The position numbers were made by a program, and so were the translations under genes. From contig JBBSQX010000003.1 in NCBI GenBank assembly GCA_038243605.1, positions 1 to 64,000 on the forward strand: DNA of 64,000 nt, in the 5' to 3' direction. Origin of the DNA: Terrimesophilobacter sp038243605. GTDB lineage: Bacteria > Actinomycetota > Actinomycetes > Actinomycetales > Microbacteriaceae. Positions 8,031 to 16,517 of this stretch are shown in pieces. The notes beneath the pieces were generated by a model. The model was not told where the DNA came from, did no database searches, and saw only the letters and a program-made list of their open reading frames with translations. Numbering within the stretch: the stretch's first letter is position 1; the number at the start of each line of letters is the position of its first letter.

Positions 8031-9605
8031 TTAGATCTTGCCTTCACGGATCAGTCGGGCAACAACGCGTTCGGCCGCAAGCCCATCATCGTGGGGATTA
8101 AAACGCTTCTGCCACGCCGCATACTTTTCAGTGAACTCGGGCTGCACGGCATCCATCGTTCGCACAAGATCAACGAGTTCGGCCGAGCTCTGCACAACAG
8201 GACCAGGAGCAACCGGTAGCAAGTCGAAGTAGAAACCGCGCAGAACCTGCTGGTAGCGATCAAGGTCAGGTGTGAAGAAGAATATCGGCTTGCCGGTGAC
8301 GCTGAAATCAAACATCACACTGGAGTAGTCGGTGATGAGCGCGTCTGCGGTGACGAACAGGTCGGTGATGTCGGGATAGCTGGTGACATCGATCACACCG
8401 CCTGCGCGCACGTCCATGCCGGGCTGAAGCGTGCGCGAGTGGCCACGAATAAGAGTGACGAAGCCCGCGCCAAGCTGCTCCGCGAAATGCGACACGTCGA
8501 GATGGTCAACATGGTCTGGTCGGTCGTCGCGCCAGGTGGGCGCGTACAGCAACACCCGCACACCGTCAGGAATGCCAAGTCGGGCACGGACCGCCGAAGG
8601 ATCTGCTGTGAGTAGCGCGTCATCGCGCGGGTAGCCCTCCTTCCAGATCGGCCCAAAATACGCGTACGCGCGTCGAAAAATTCGCGCAGCGTAATCGTTC
8701 TGTGCAAGAAGGATGTCCCAGCGCGACCGTTCGCGCAGCGTCGCGAGGGCGGGGCGGATGCCTAGCCGCGAGCGCGAAAGAGCAAGCTTCTTCAGCATTG
8801 TTCCGTGCCAGGTTTGCAACACGGTCTGATGTTTACGTTTGTGGAATCGGTTGCGCAGCCAATCATTGACGACGATGAGTCTCGCCCGCGCCCGCGCTTC
8901 CCACCATGCTGCGCTTCCCTCGATCACACGGATGGCACCGTCTGGCACGTCGACGGAGGCATCGGCCACTGCCCAGTAGCGTGTCACGTCTGGCCGCAGG
9001 CGCGCCATCGCGCGATCCAACGCAAGCGGGTTGCAGGAAGCATTCTGTCCGTAAAAGCTTTCAAAGAACACGGCATCGTGTGGCTCTATTGCGGCGGATC
9101 GGTAGTGCGCCTCCAAGCGGGCTTGGTTACTGGCGCCCACCTCGTCGTCGGTGAGCGGCGCGGCAATGGTCACGGTCGTGCTGGATCGCTTTTCGTTGCT
9201 AAATGAGAGACGAAACTGTTCTGGAACGAGCTGCGCATCTGGCACACAAATGCGCGTATCAGCTGGCACATCAACACCATTGATCACTATTCGATAAGTG
9301 CCAGAGGGAGGCGGCAGCGGGGGGCTGCTCCACCGACTAGCTCGTAGCGGCAACGTTCCCTTCCAACCTTCCCCTGATGTCTCCACTGTGCCGGTGATCT
9401 GTAGGCGCGAACCCACTAGCTCTAACGAGTCGGGGGCAAGCCCTGTGCCGGTGAGGGCGAGAACAGGTGTCTGGGCTGGCTCCAGCCGCTGAGGTCCGTC
9501 GCCCGCCCGAATACCTAGCCGTTCGTCTAGCTTGCTGTGTGATCCTTCCGTGGGCACAGTTGTGAGCACGATCGAGTCGAGCGCCATGGTGCGCTGCGTG
9601 GTCAT
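8031..9605 (-). CDS. CDP-glycerol:glycerophosphotransferase family protein with N-terminal accessory domain
   Basis: A 524-residue protein. Residues about 1-160 look like a beta-rich accessory domain (TYRIVINGVDVPADT). The C-terminal 350 residues are a Tag/TarF-like transferase: VLQTWHGTMLKKLALSR (the His of WHG is catalytic in this family), LLYAPTWRD, RGHSRT and the second motif ITDYSSVMFDFSVTGKPIFFF. Such enzymes transfer polyol phosphate from a CDP-polyol to a lipid-linked wall polymer at the inner membrane face. Its start overlaps the stop of the next upstream transferase by four bases, so the two are one operon. Confidence 0.9.
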   Translation of the reverse strand: MTTQRTMALDSIVLTTVPTEGSHSKLDERLGIRAGDGPQRLEPAQTPVLALTGTGLAPDSLELVGSRLQITGTVETSGEGWKGTLPLRASRWSSPPLPPPSGTYRIVINGVDVPADTRICVPDAQLVPEQFRLSFSNEKRSSTTVTIAAPLTDDEVGASNQARLEAHYRSAAIEPHDAVFFESFYGQNASCNPLALDRAMARLRPDVTRYWAVADASVDVPDGAIRVIEGSAAWWEARARARLIVVNDWLRNRFHKRKHQTVLQTWHGTMLKKLALSRSRLGIRPALATLRERSRWDILLAQNDYAARIFRRAYAYFGPIWKEGYPRDDALLTADPSAVRARLGIPDGVRVLLYAPTWRDDRPDHVDHLDVSHFAEQLGAGFVTLIRGHSRTLQPGMDVRAGGVIDVTSYPDITDLFVTADALITDYSSVMFDFSVTGKPIFFFTPDLDRYQQVLRGFYFDLLPVAPGPVVQSSAELVDLVRTMDAVQPEFTEKYAAWQKRFNPHDDGLAAERVVARLIREGKI

Positions 9606-10864
9606 GCCTGCCCTTTCAGTCGGGATCTGAGTTCTTTGTACAGCCTTTCAGTATTGCGGCCGTCACGAAAATTGTGATGCGTTTCGGCGAGGCGAACAGC
9701 GTGTTGTGATAAGCGTGACAACGTGGCGGCGTCGTCGAGAAGTGCCATCACGCCATCCCATGTTGCGACATCGCTTGCGCCGCTGAACTGCACATACGGT
9801 TCGTACAGCCCACGCGTGTTCGCGTAGCTTTCTGCGTCGGGCGCAAGAAACACGATGGGTCGCCCAAGCAAAGCGAAATCATACGCCGTCGAGGAGTAAT
9901 CGGTGATGAGAATGTCAATTGCAGGCAACACGGGGTTGATGTCGTTTTGTGCGCTCGCGGGGAGCATTCGGATGCGTGGGGAGACGGCGGTGCCCGAACG
10001 GTAATCCCCGACGCTGTGCGGGTGCGGTCGCACCACGAGTATCTGGGAGGTGGCTTCTAGATGCGCGGCAATGCGTGCCCATTCTGCCTCGGTGGGAATG
10101 GACGGGTCACTGCTGCCGTCCCGCCACGTGGGCGCGTACAGCACGATGCGGTCGGTGCCGATCTCGCCGATGGCGTGGGTAAGCAGTGTGCGCGCGTCGC
10201 TGGCGTCTCGGAACACCACGTCATCTCTCGGGTCACCCGTGACGACGACCCGATCTGTCGGCAGGCCGAACGCGCTGCGCAGGCGCACGGCAGAGACATC
10301 CGAGGCCGCAGGCATCAGGTCGATGGCGGAGGCCCCGCGTCGGTAAAGGGCACGCATGAGCGTGGGCGCGAACCCGCTGAACGTTGCGGCAGAGTCAAGT
10401 TGAATCTTCTTGAGGGGGATGCCGTGCCACAGCTGCGCAAGGAAGGCTCCGCTCGTGCCGAACCGGTTTGCGTCGCCCATCCCGTGCGTCAGAACAATCA
10501 CTCCAGCCCTGAGCGTGAGGCGGAACCCGCGCCAACTTGACCGCATGGCGGCGGTGAGCCCACGGCGCCGCGCCTCCGCGAGCTCGTCCTGACTGCGGGC
10601 TAGCCACACGAGGCGCAGTGACGGGTCGGCGGTGGCGGCGAACCGATACAGCTCAAGCGCGCCTTCGCCGATTCCGGAGCCGCACGCAAACACCCACAGG
10701 TCGCTGCGACGGCGAACGATCAGGCTTGAGAGCCACCCGAAGGCGTACAAGGGCAGTGAGAGAAGCTTCGTCGCGTTCCCTCTGGCGAACGTGAAACTGG
10801 GCACCGGTCGGTCGCACTCTTTCATCGTTGAAGTCTGTTTGGCGAGCCTAGCAGCGCGCACCAC
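9602..10864 (-). CDS. CDP-glycerol:glycerophosphotransferase family protein
   Basis: A 420-residue Tag/TarF-like transferase without the N-terminal accessory domain of its downstream partner. Key motifs are AQLWHGIPLKKIQLD (catalytic WHG), VVTGDPRDD, VLYAPTWRDG, RPHPHS and ITDYSSTAYDFALLGRPIVF. A hydrophobic patch near residue 35-50 may associate with the membrane. The GTG at 10864 gives the longest frame; ATG at 10825 (MKECDRP) is an equally plausible start and neither has a clear Shine-Dalgarno site. It is divergent from a third transferase 38 bases away. Confidence 0.88.
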   Translation of the reverse strand: MVRAARLAKQTSTMKECDRPVPSFTFARGNATKLLSLPLYAFGWLSSLIVRRRSDLWVFACGSGIGEGALELYRFAATADPSLRLVWLARSQDELAEARRRGLTAAMRSSWRGFRLTLRAGVIVLTHGMGDANRFGTSGAFLAQLWHGIPLKKIQLDSAATFSGFAPTLMRALYRRGASAIDLMPAASDVSAVRLRSAFGLPTDRVVVTGDPRDDVVFRDASDARTLLTHAIGEIGTDRIVLYAPTWRDGSSDPSIPTEAEWARIAAHLEATSQILVVRPHPHSVGDYRSGTAVSPRIRMLPASAQNDINPVLPAIDILITDYSSTAYDFALLGRPIVFLAPDAESYANTRGLYEPYVQFSGASDVATWDGVMALLDDAATLSRLSQHAVRLAETHHNFRDGRNTERLYKELRSRLKGQA

Positions 10865-10902
10865 TCCAGTATCAGCTGAGTAACGGTCGTGGTGCGCAGC
10901 AG

Positions 10903-12240
10903 ATGTGTGGTGTGTTGCACTGGTTTAATCGACCTGTGGCCCTACTGACCGATTTGAAGTCTGCGCGGCGCATCGTTCGTAACCTCATCCGATCTCGTCT
11001 CACTCGCCGGGCTCTCGCAAAAAGGCTGAAGACAGAGCAGATGCCGACGCCTGGCAGCGTACGTGTTGCGGTGTATTTTGCGGATACCAAGGTGAACTTG
11101 TACCAAATTAGGCAGTGGTACGCGCCGCTTGCAGATCTGCATCCAACCTGGCCGGTGGCGATCATGACGCGCTCACCTGGTGCGACGCTTGCCATGCTCG
11201 ACGAATCACCGGTGCCGATTGTGTACCTCCGCAAAGTGGTCGATCTTGAAAACTTCGTCAACGACCACGACATTCGCATCGTCCTTTACGTGAATCAGAA
11301 CACCAAAAACTTTCAGATGTTTCGATACGGACGTATGTGGCATGTCTTCGTCAATCACGGCGAGAGCGACAAAATGTATATGACCACGAACCAGTTCAAA
11401 GCCTACGACTACAGTTTCGTGGCCGGGCAGGCGGCGCGGGATCGCCTGAGCCGCAAGCTTTGGGGCTTCGATGTGGATTCCCGCACGATGATGATTGGGC
11501 GCCCACAGGCAGACCATTTCGCAGGCGAACTGCCGTATACCCCTGATGCCCGCACTGTAGTGCTCTACGCGCCCACCTGGGAGGGCGATCGCGCGGCGGC
11601 AGCCTACGGTTCGGTGTCATCGCATGGGGTTGGGCTTGTGAAGGCGCTTCTCGCTTCTGATCAGCACCGTGTTATCTACCGGCCGCATCCGCGAAGTGGG
11701 GTTGTGGATGAGGACTACAGGCGCGCTAACGAGTCGATTATCGCTGCCATCGCTGCCGCGAATGCACGCGACCGGTCCGCTCAACATATTTATGACAACG
11801 GTGCTGTTCTCGGGTGGCAACTCGCTGTGGCTGATGTCGCCATCACTGATGTCTCTGCGATGGTCTACGACCGTTTGGCGGTCGGTAAACCGCTGCTTAT
11901 CGCCACGCCAGTGAACCCGGCCGCCGAGATTGACTCAGAAGGTTACTTGGGCGCGGCGGAGTGGTTGGATGCGGCAGAGACCGACGACATCGTATCGATC
12001 GTTGATCGTGTGCAGAACAGCAAAGAGGCGCAGGACAGACTTGAGCACTGGGTGACGCGGCATTTCGGCGACACATCGCCGGGCGAAGCAACGAAGCGGT
12101 TCCGTTCGGCGGTTGACGCCCTTGTCACGGTCTGGGATGAGCACGCAACCTTGCACGCCGCAGATCCCCGGGTGCGCGAATCCGACCCGTTCGATAGTGA
12201 GGATGATGAAGAAGACGACCCCTCCGCTGCTGACGCTTAG
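10903..12240 (+). CDS. CDP-glycerol:glycerophosphotransferase family protein, NHGESDK variant
   Basis: A 445-residue member of the same superfamily but a different branch. The first motif is FVNHGESDKMY instead of WHG-x-PLKK; then come VLYAPTWEGDR, YRPHPRSG and a second motif AITDVSAMVYDRLAVGKPLLI. The Ser pair of the usual DYSS motif is DVSA here. The tail is very acidic (EDDEEDD). The start may be ATG 10903 or GTG 10936. It could use another CDP-activated alcohol or another acceptor than the two minus-strand enzymes. It overlaps the convergent gene by four bases. Confidence 0.85.
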   Translation: MCGVLHWFNRPVALLTDLKSARRIVRNLIRSRLTRRALAKRLKTEQMPTPGSVRVAVYFADTKVNLYQIRQWYAPLADLHPTWPVAIMTRSPGATLAMLDESPVPIVYLRKVVDLENFVNDHDIRIVLYVNQNTKNFQMFRYGRMWHVFVNHGESDKMYMTTNQFKAYDYSFVAGQAARDRLSRKLWGFDVDSRTMMIGRPQADHFAGELPYTPDARTVVLYAPTWEGDRAAAAYGSVSSHGVGLVKALLASDQHRVIYRPHPRSGVVDEDYRRANESIIAAIAAANARDRSAQHIYDNGAVLGWQLAVADVAITDVSAMVYDRLAVGKPLLIATPVNPAAEIDSEGYLGAAEWLDAAETDDIVSIVDRVQNSKEAQDRLEHWVTRHFGDTSPGEATKRFRSAVDALVTVWDEHATLHAADPRVRESDPFDSEDDEEDDPSAADA

Positions 12241-13115
12241 GCCTCTGGGGTCTGGGCTTCGAGCTCTGGAGGCTTCTTCTTCTTCAGCGTGGGAACAAGG
12301 TGACCGAGCTGCTTCATCGGCCGCAGAATCGCCGGGCCAAGTGCACTGATAGTGGAAACGCTGTTTGCGATGACAGGTTTCGGCACTTTCACGCGCGGTT
12401 CGAGGTTTGGTGCGAAAATGGCTGGCGCCGGACCGAACGCGAGGCGTGAGCTGGTGACCACCCGTCGACCGAGCATGTTATTGGCGGTGCCTCCAACCAC
12501 AGCACCGACTCCAAAGGGCAAAAGTCGCCCCGCCGCGCCAGTTGCGGAATTGCGAGCGAAGCGCCCGAGAAATGCTTTCTTCATGCGATCGGCAATCGGC
12601 GCCATGAAGGCCTGCGGCACATTCTTGCCAATCACGTCGCCCCAAAACCTGGATTGGGGAACGCCCTTCCCCGTGGCCTGTGCGGCGAGGTTTCGCACGA
12701 GCTCCGCGCCGGATGTGCCGAGCATCATTGCCATAACGATGGTGCGCGCACGGTCAGGGTCCGTAATCGCGATGCCGTGTACTTCAGTAACCGACTGAGC
12801 GAACAGCGCGGTGGTTTCGAGAAAGCCGACGGTTTCAACGCCGGAAAGCGCCAAACTGATGCCGGTTCCAACCCCGGGGATGACTGCGGCCACACCGACT
12901 CCTGCCCCTCCGGCCGTGACGGCGGCGAGGTAGCGGCGTTCCAGAATCTGAATCACCCGCGAAGGGGTCGCAAGCGGGTGCCGCTTGCGGATGCCCCGAA
13001 TGTGGCCGAGTACGACTGGCCGTTGCGTCGTGAGCAGTCGGTCGAAGCCGTTCACGGCCATCCTAGGCTGGGTGCTCTCACCAGTTACCGTCGCGACAGT
13101 TTCGATCGTTCTCAC
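12237..13115 (-). CDS. Conserved-looking protein of unknown function with Gly-rich hydrophobic segment
   Basis: I do not recognise this 292-residue protein. A basic N-terminal third leads into a long Gly/Ala-rich hydrophobic stretch (about 66-110, GGAGVGVAAVIPGVGTGISL) that could insert in or lie along the membrane. A second hydrophobic stretch (about 195-212) is followed by a Pro/Lys-rich tail with a KKKKPPE cluster. No signal peptide is evident. The GTG start has GGAAGGA a few bases upstream. It sits between a polymer transferase and a lipoprotein gene, so a cell-envelope role is possible but only by association. Confidence 0.7.
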   Translation of the reverse strand: MRTIETVATVTGESTQPRMAVNGFDRLLTTQRPVVLGHIRGIRKRHPLATPSRVIQILERRYLAAVTAGGAGVGVAAVIPGVGTGISLALSGVETVGFLETTALFAQSVTEVHGIAITDPDRARTIVMAMMLGTSGAELVRNLAAQATGKGVPQSRFWGDVIGKNVPQAFMAPIADRMKKAFLGRFARNSATGAAGRLLPFGVGAVVGGTANNMLGRRVVTSSRLAFGPAPAIFAPNLEPRVKVPKPVIANSVSTISALGPAILRPMKQLGHLVPTLKKKKPPELEAQTPEA

Positions 13116-13251
13116 GTTGTTCCTTCCCGTTTGGGGAGGTTAATCATAGGCAGATGCACCTGTGAGGCCCGGTCATGTTCCGCCGAGAGCGCAGGCTAGT
13201 TGCTGCTATGAAAGTTTAACGTTGCCACCTGTTGCCCGACGGGATGGAGTT

Positions 13252-13875
13252 CTATTTGCTGGAGTCGATCACCATTCGTGCGACCGGCGCGTCCTGGTAG
13301 TCGACGATTGTCAGGGTCGTCTTACCCCGAGGGATATCGATCGTGAAGACGCCACTATCTGTTTCGCCCGCGTCGACCCCGCCGTTTTTGAGCCTGTTGT
13401 CCATGAACGCCGTTGGGCGGCCTTTCTCGCCAGAGTCGAGGGTCGCAATGATGTAGGACTGGTTACTCTGCACGTCACCTTCCACGCTTTCCCAACTCAG
13501 CGAAAGCACGAGCACGCCGTTCACCATTTTGTCCATGTGCTTGCCTTCCGGAAGATCGGCCTTCTCGACATAGTCGAAGGAAGAGATCGTGACGCGCTGC
13601 ACATCCTCCATGGTGAGCTTCGGATACGAGTAGTACGCAACAGATTCACCAAGTGTGAGTTCAAGCACCTGACCGGGGATCGCGTACCCGTTTTCATCGA
13701 GAGAGCCGCCAGTTGGTGAGCTGGCATCCTGCTCAGTATTACCTGAATCGCTGTCGCTCTCGCCGGCGATGCTTGGGGCAGGGTCTGAGGCGCAGGAGGC
13801 TAACCCGAACGCCAACAGAATGGCGATAGGGAGTACGGCTACATTCTTTTTGCTGATCACGATATTCTTCCTCAC
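13252..13875 (-). CDS. Putative lipoprotein of unknown function
   Basis: A 207-residue protein with a basic N terminus, a hydrophobic segment (VAVLPIAILLAFGL) and a lipobox ending in LASC with Cys at about 28. An acidic Ser/Asp/Glu linker (about 38-60) leads to a globular, probably beta-rich domain with alternating hydrophobic strands (TLTIVDYQDAPVARMVID). I do not recognise the domain. It lies downstream of the Wzm/Wzt exporter on the same strand, separated by a hairpin, and may be an envelope component. Confidence 0.75.
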   Translation of the reverse strand: MRKNIVISKKNVAVLPIAILLAFGLASCASDPAPSIAGESDSDSGNTEQDASSPTGGSLDENGYAIPGQVLELTLGESVAYYSYPKLTMEDVQRVTISSFDYVEKADLPEGKHMDKMVNGVLVLSLSWESVEGDVQSNQSYIIATLDSGEKGRPTAFMDNRLKNGGVDAGETDSGVFTIDIPRGKTTLTIVDYQDAPVARMVIDSSK

Positions 13876-13993
13876 TGTCGAATATTTGAGTCTGGCAGGT
13901 CAGTGAGATTAACTCCGATTTAGTCTGACCGCTCATTGAGGCTCTCGAAGGGAAGCACGCGGGTGAATCGGCGTCGCGCTCAGCGACCAGCGT

Positions 13994-14011
13994 CGCTCTC
14001 CTCGGGGAGCG
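13994..14011 (-). terminator. Hairpin downstream of the ABC exporter genes
   Basis: CGCTCTC and GGGAGCG-type arms pair over seven positions (one G-U) around a CTCG loop, 7 bases past the stop of the ATP-binding subunit. No T-run follows on the minus strand. Confidence 0.35.
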
Positions 14012-14017
14012 CTGCAA

Positions 14018-14785
14018 CTAGGAGGTAACGAGTCCGTAGTCCGCGTTGTACCGGTCGAGTACCTCGCCGATGGACGCATCCAAAACGAGAGTGCCACCAT
14101 CGAAGTAAAGGCCGCGCGTGCAAAAGCGTTTGAGGTCGCGTTCATTGTGCGAAACAAAGAACAGCGTGCGGCCGCTGCTGAGGAGCTCCTCGATATGCCG
14201 GTAACACTTTTCGCGGAAACCCTTGTCACCCACCGCAAGAACCTCGTCCACGAGCAGGATTGGTTCCTCGAGTCGTGAGATTACAGAGAACGCGAGGCGC
14301 ACCTTCATGCCACTGGAGAGGTGCTTGTATGGCGTGTCGAGAAAGTCCCCGATCTCTGCAAAGTCGATGATCTCGTCGAAGCGCTCCGCAATCTCGTCAC
14401 GCTTCATTCCGTGGAGCCCAGCCATGAGGTTCACGTTGTCACGCACGGTGAGGTCTTCAACGAACCCACCCGTGATCTCGATAAGGGGGGCAACGCCGGT
14501 GTTCACTTGCACCGAGCCCTCATCCGGCAGCAGTACGCCGGTGACTAACTTGAGCAGGGTGGACTTGCCTTGGCCGTTACGCCCTACGACGCCGATTGCC
14601 TCGCCTTCGCCAACAGAGAATGACACGTTGCGCAGTGCCCAAAACTCACTCTGGCGCAGGCGGCGGTTTCGGCCGGCGAACAGGTCTTTGAAGCTGCGGC
14701 GCGCACGTCGGTTGCGGCGAAAACGGATGCCGGCATCCTCCACCTTGATGACACACGGCAGGTTCACGTGCTGGTCGACCGCCAT
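14018..14785 (-). CDS. ABC exporter ATP-binding subunit, Wzt/TagH type
   Basis: A 255-residue ATPase of the polysaccharide/teichoic acid exporter class. Walker A is GRNGQGKST, the signature is SSGMKVRLAF, Walker B is ILLVDEVLAVGD, and the switch His is in FFVSHNERD. The Arg/Lys-rich N-terminal region (RFRRNRRARRS) ahead of the domain is usual for this class. There is no C-terminal carbohydrate-binding domain as in O9-type Wzt, which suits a TagH or Wzt-short type. The ATG at 14785 overlaps the permease stop (TGATG); the longer open frame to 14887 is a shadow of the permease gene. Confidence 0.92.
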   Translation of the reverse strand: MAVDQHVNLPCVIKVEDAGIRFRRNRRARRSFKDLFAGRNRRLRQSEFWALRNVSFSVGEGEAIGVVGRNGQGKSTLLKLVTGVLLPDEGSVQVNTGVAPLIEITGGFVEDLTVRDNVNLMAGLHGMKRDEIAERFDEIIDFAEIGDFLDTPYKHLSSGMKVRLAFSVISRLEEPILLVDEVLAVGDKGFREKCYRHIEELLSSGRTLFFVSHNERDLKRFCTRGLYFDGGTLVLDASIGEVLDRYNADYGLVTS

Positions 14786-15585
14786 CAGATTTCCTTTAAC
14801 ACTGCGTGCTCGGTGCGGCGGAACACGAAAATACCAATCGCGAGAATAGCAAGACTCACGCCGGTGCCCACAACTACCGCGTACCAATCCAACTGCTCAG
14901 GAAAGAATGCGCTGCGGTAGAGGGCAAAAATTCCAGCGAGCGGATTGAAAGCCGCGATCTTGTCGAGGCCGTGGGGAAGGTCGCTGAGCCCGTAGATGAT
15001 CGGGCTCGCATAGAACAAGAAGCGCAGAATGAGCTTCACTGCACGTTCGAGGTCACGGAAGAACACCACGAGCGGCGCGACGATAAGCCCAACGCCGACG
15101 AGCAGCAGAGTTTGCAGGATGATCGCGAGTGGAAAGAACACCACCTGCCAATTCAAGCTCGCACCCGAGAAGATCGCAAAAGCGGCAATCACCGGAATGC
15201 TCGCCACAAACTCGATCCCTTTCGAGAGCACCAGACGGTTTACCCAAATCGTGCGCGGAATCTTCGTGGAGCGGATGAGGCGAGCCTCCTTCAAGAACGC
15301 GCGCGTGCAATCGCCTACGGCGCCGTTGAACCACATCCATGGCAAAAGCGCGGAAAGCAGGAACACAATGTATGGCTTCTCGCCGATGTCAGTGCGGTCG
15401 AAAACCTGTGTGAAAACGAACCAGTAAATGCCCGCCATCACGAGTGGATCAAGGATCGACCAGAAGTATCCGAGTACGGAGGTGGAATACCTCACCCGCA
15501 AATCACGGATCGTTAAAAGCCAAAGGGAGTGCCGATAGCGGTCAAAGGGAGACCAAGTCGGTCTCGAGGATACGGTGGCAGACAC
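14785..15585 (-). CDS. ABC exporter permease, Wzm/TagG type
   Basis: A 266-residue ABC-2-type permease with six hydrophobic segments. It has the family pattern LTIRDLRVRYSTSVLGYFWSILDP near the N terminus and an amphipathic region before the first membrane segment. With the overlapping Wzt-like ATPase it should move an undecaprenyl-linked polymer across the membrane. Neighbouring CDP-polyol transferases and the cytidylyltransferase suggest the cargo is a teichoic-acid-like or phosphate-containing glycan. Confidence 0.92.
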   Translation of the reverse strand: MSATVSSRPTWSPFDRYRHSLWLLTIRDLRVRYSTSVLGYFWSILDPLVMAGIYWFVFTQVFDRTDIGEKPYIVFLLSALLPWMWFNGAVGDCTRAFLKEARLIRSTKIPRTIWVNRLVLSKGIEFVASIPVIAAFAIFSGASLNWQVVFFPLAIILQTLLLVGVGLIVAPLVVFFRDLERAVKLILRFLFYASPIIYGLSDLPHGLDKIAAFNPLAGIFALYRSAFFPEQLDWYAVVVGTGVSLAILAIGIFVFRRTEHAVLKEI

Positions 15586-15621
15586 GCCCCCTATGCTATT
15601 GCCCTACGTTGCTAAAACGTG

Positions 15622-16314
15622 TCACACGAAGAGGTTCGCGCGCTCCAGATCTTCAGCAAAGTCGACCTCAACAGCGTAAAGATCGGAGATGTCCATGGGC
15701 TCGACACGCAAAGCGTCTTCTTCAATGGCGAGCTCAATGCCGCGCTCGAAGTAGTCCTGGTCGTTCACGCGGGCGAGCTGACGTACGAGCGCAGCTTTAG
15801 CGTCACGCGAAATGTAGTTAATGCCAACAGCCTCGCCCTGGCCACCTTTGACCGTCTTGGAGAGCTCGCGAACATAGCCATGGCTGTCTGTCGTGTATTT
15901 CACTTCTTCGTCTGACACCTTCGCGGTGTTGACCGAAACGAAAGACTGGTCGCGGGCCACAAGAAGTGCAGCGCGCTCAAGAGCTTCAGGATCGAAGACG
16001 ACGTCACCGTTCATCCACAAAACCCCACCGGGGCCCGAGGCGCGAAGGGCGCGCAGAAGGCTCTTCGACGTGTTGGTTTGGTCGTACTGCTCGTTGTAGA
16101 CGAACGATGCCTCTGGAAAAGCATCAATGATGTGCTCAAGTTTGTAGCCAACAACAATGGTGACCTTCGCGTTCGTGCCGAAAGCGTGGTGGATGTTGTC
16201 GAACTGCTGCTTCATGATGGTGCGGCCATCATTCAACTCAGTGAGGGGTTTTGGCAATGACCGGCCAAGACGGCTGCCCATTCCTGCAGCGAGGATGACG
16301 ATTTGCGTACTCAT
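15622..16314 (-). CDS. LicC-like sugar/choline-phosphate nucleotidyltransferase
   Basis: A 230-residue nucleotidyltransferase. The N-terminal signature ILAAGMGSRLG-x8-KPL binds the NTP, NEQYDQTNTSKSL resembles the choline-phosphate pocket region of LicC, WMNGDVVFD carries a metal-binding Asp, and VEVDFAEDL is near the C terminus. Family members make CDP-choline, CDP-alcohols or NDP-sugars. Because it is followed 36 bases later by a polymer exporter on the same strand and is near three CDP-polyol transferases, a role in making the CDP-activated precursor is likely, but base and alcohol specificity are inference. Confidence 0.82.
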   Translation of the reverse strand: MSTQIVILAAGMGSRLGRSLPKPLTELNDGRTIMKQQFDNIHHAFGTNAKVTIVVGYKLEHIIDAFPEASFVYNEQYDQTNTSKSLLRALRASGPGGVLWMNGDVVFDPEALERAALLVARDQSFVSVNTAKVSDEEVKYTTDSHGYVRELSKTVKGGQGEAVGINYISRDAKAALVRQLARVNDQDYFERGIELAIEEDALRVEPMDISDLYAVEVDFAEDLERANLFV

Positions 16315-16517
16315 ATTATTTGCGCTCCTTCAGCGTCGTGACGGTCGCGCGACACCCGTTGTTCGGGCGCGACAGTTAGTTTCGACACCTCATCGTGCTG
16401 ACGCAACTTTATCTGGCAAGTCTTGGTATTAGCTTAGGAAACAGAGGTTGTAGTCATTTCGTGATGATGGGGGGTGACCGGTATGGATCGCCGCTTCTGA
16501 TTGGTACGGTTGACTTC

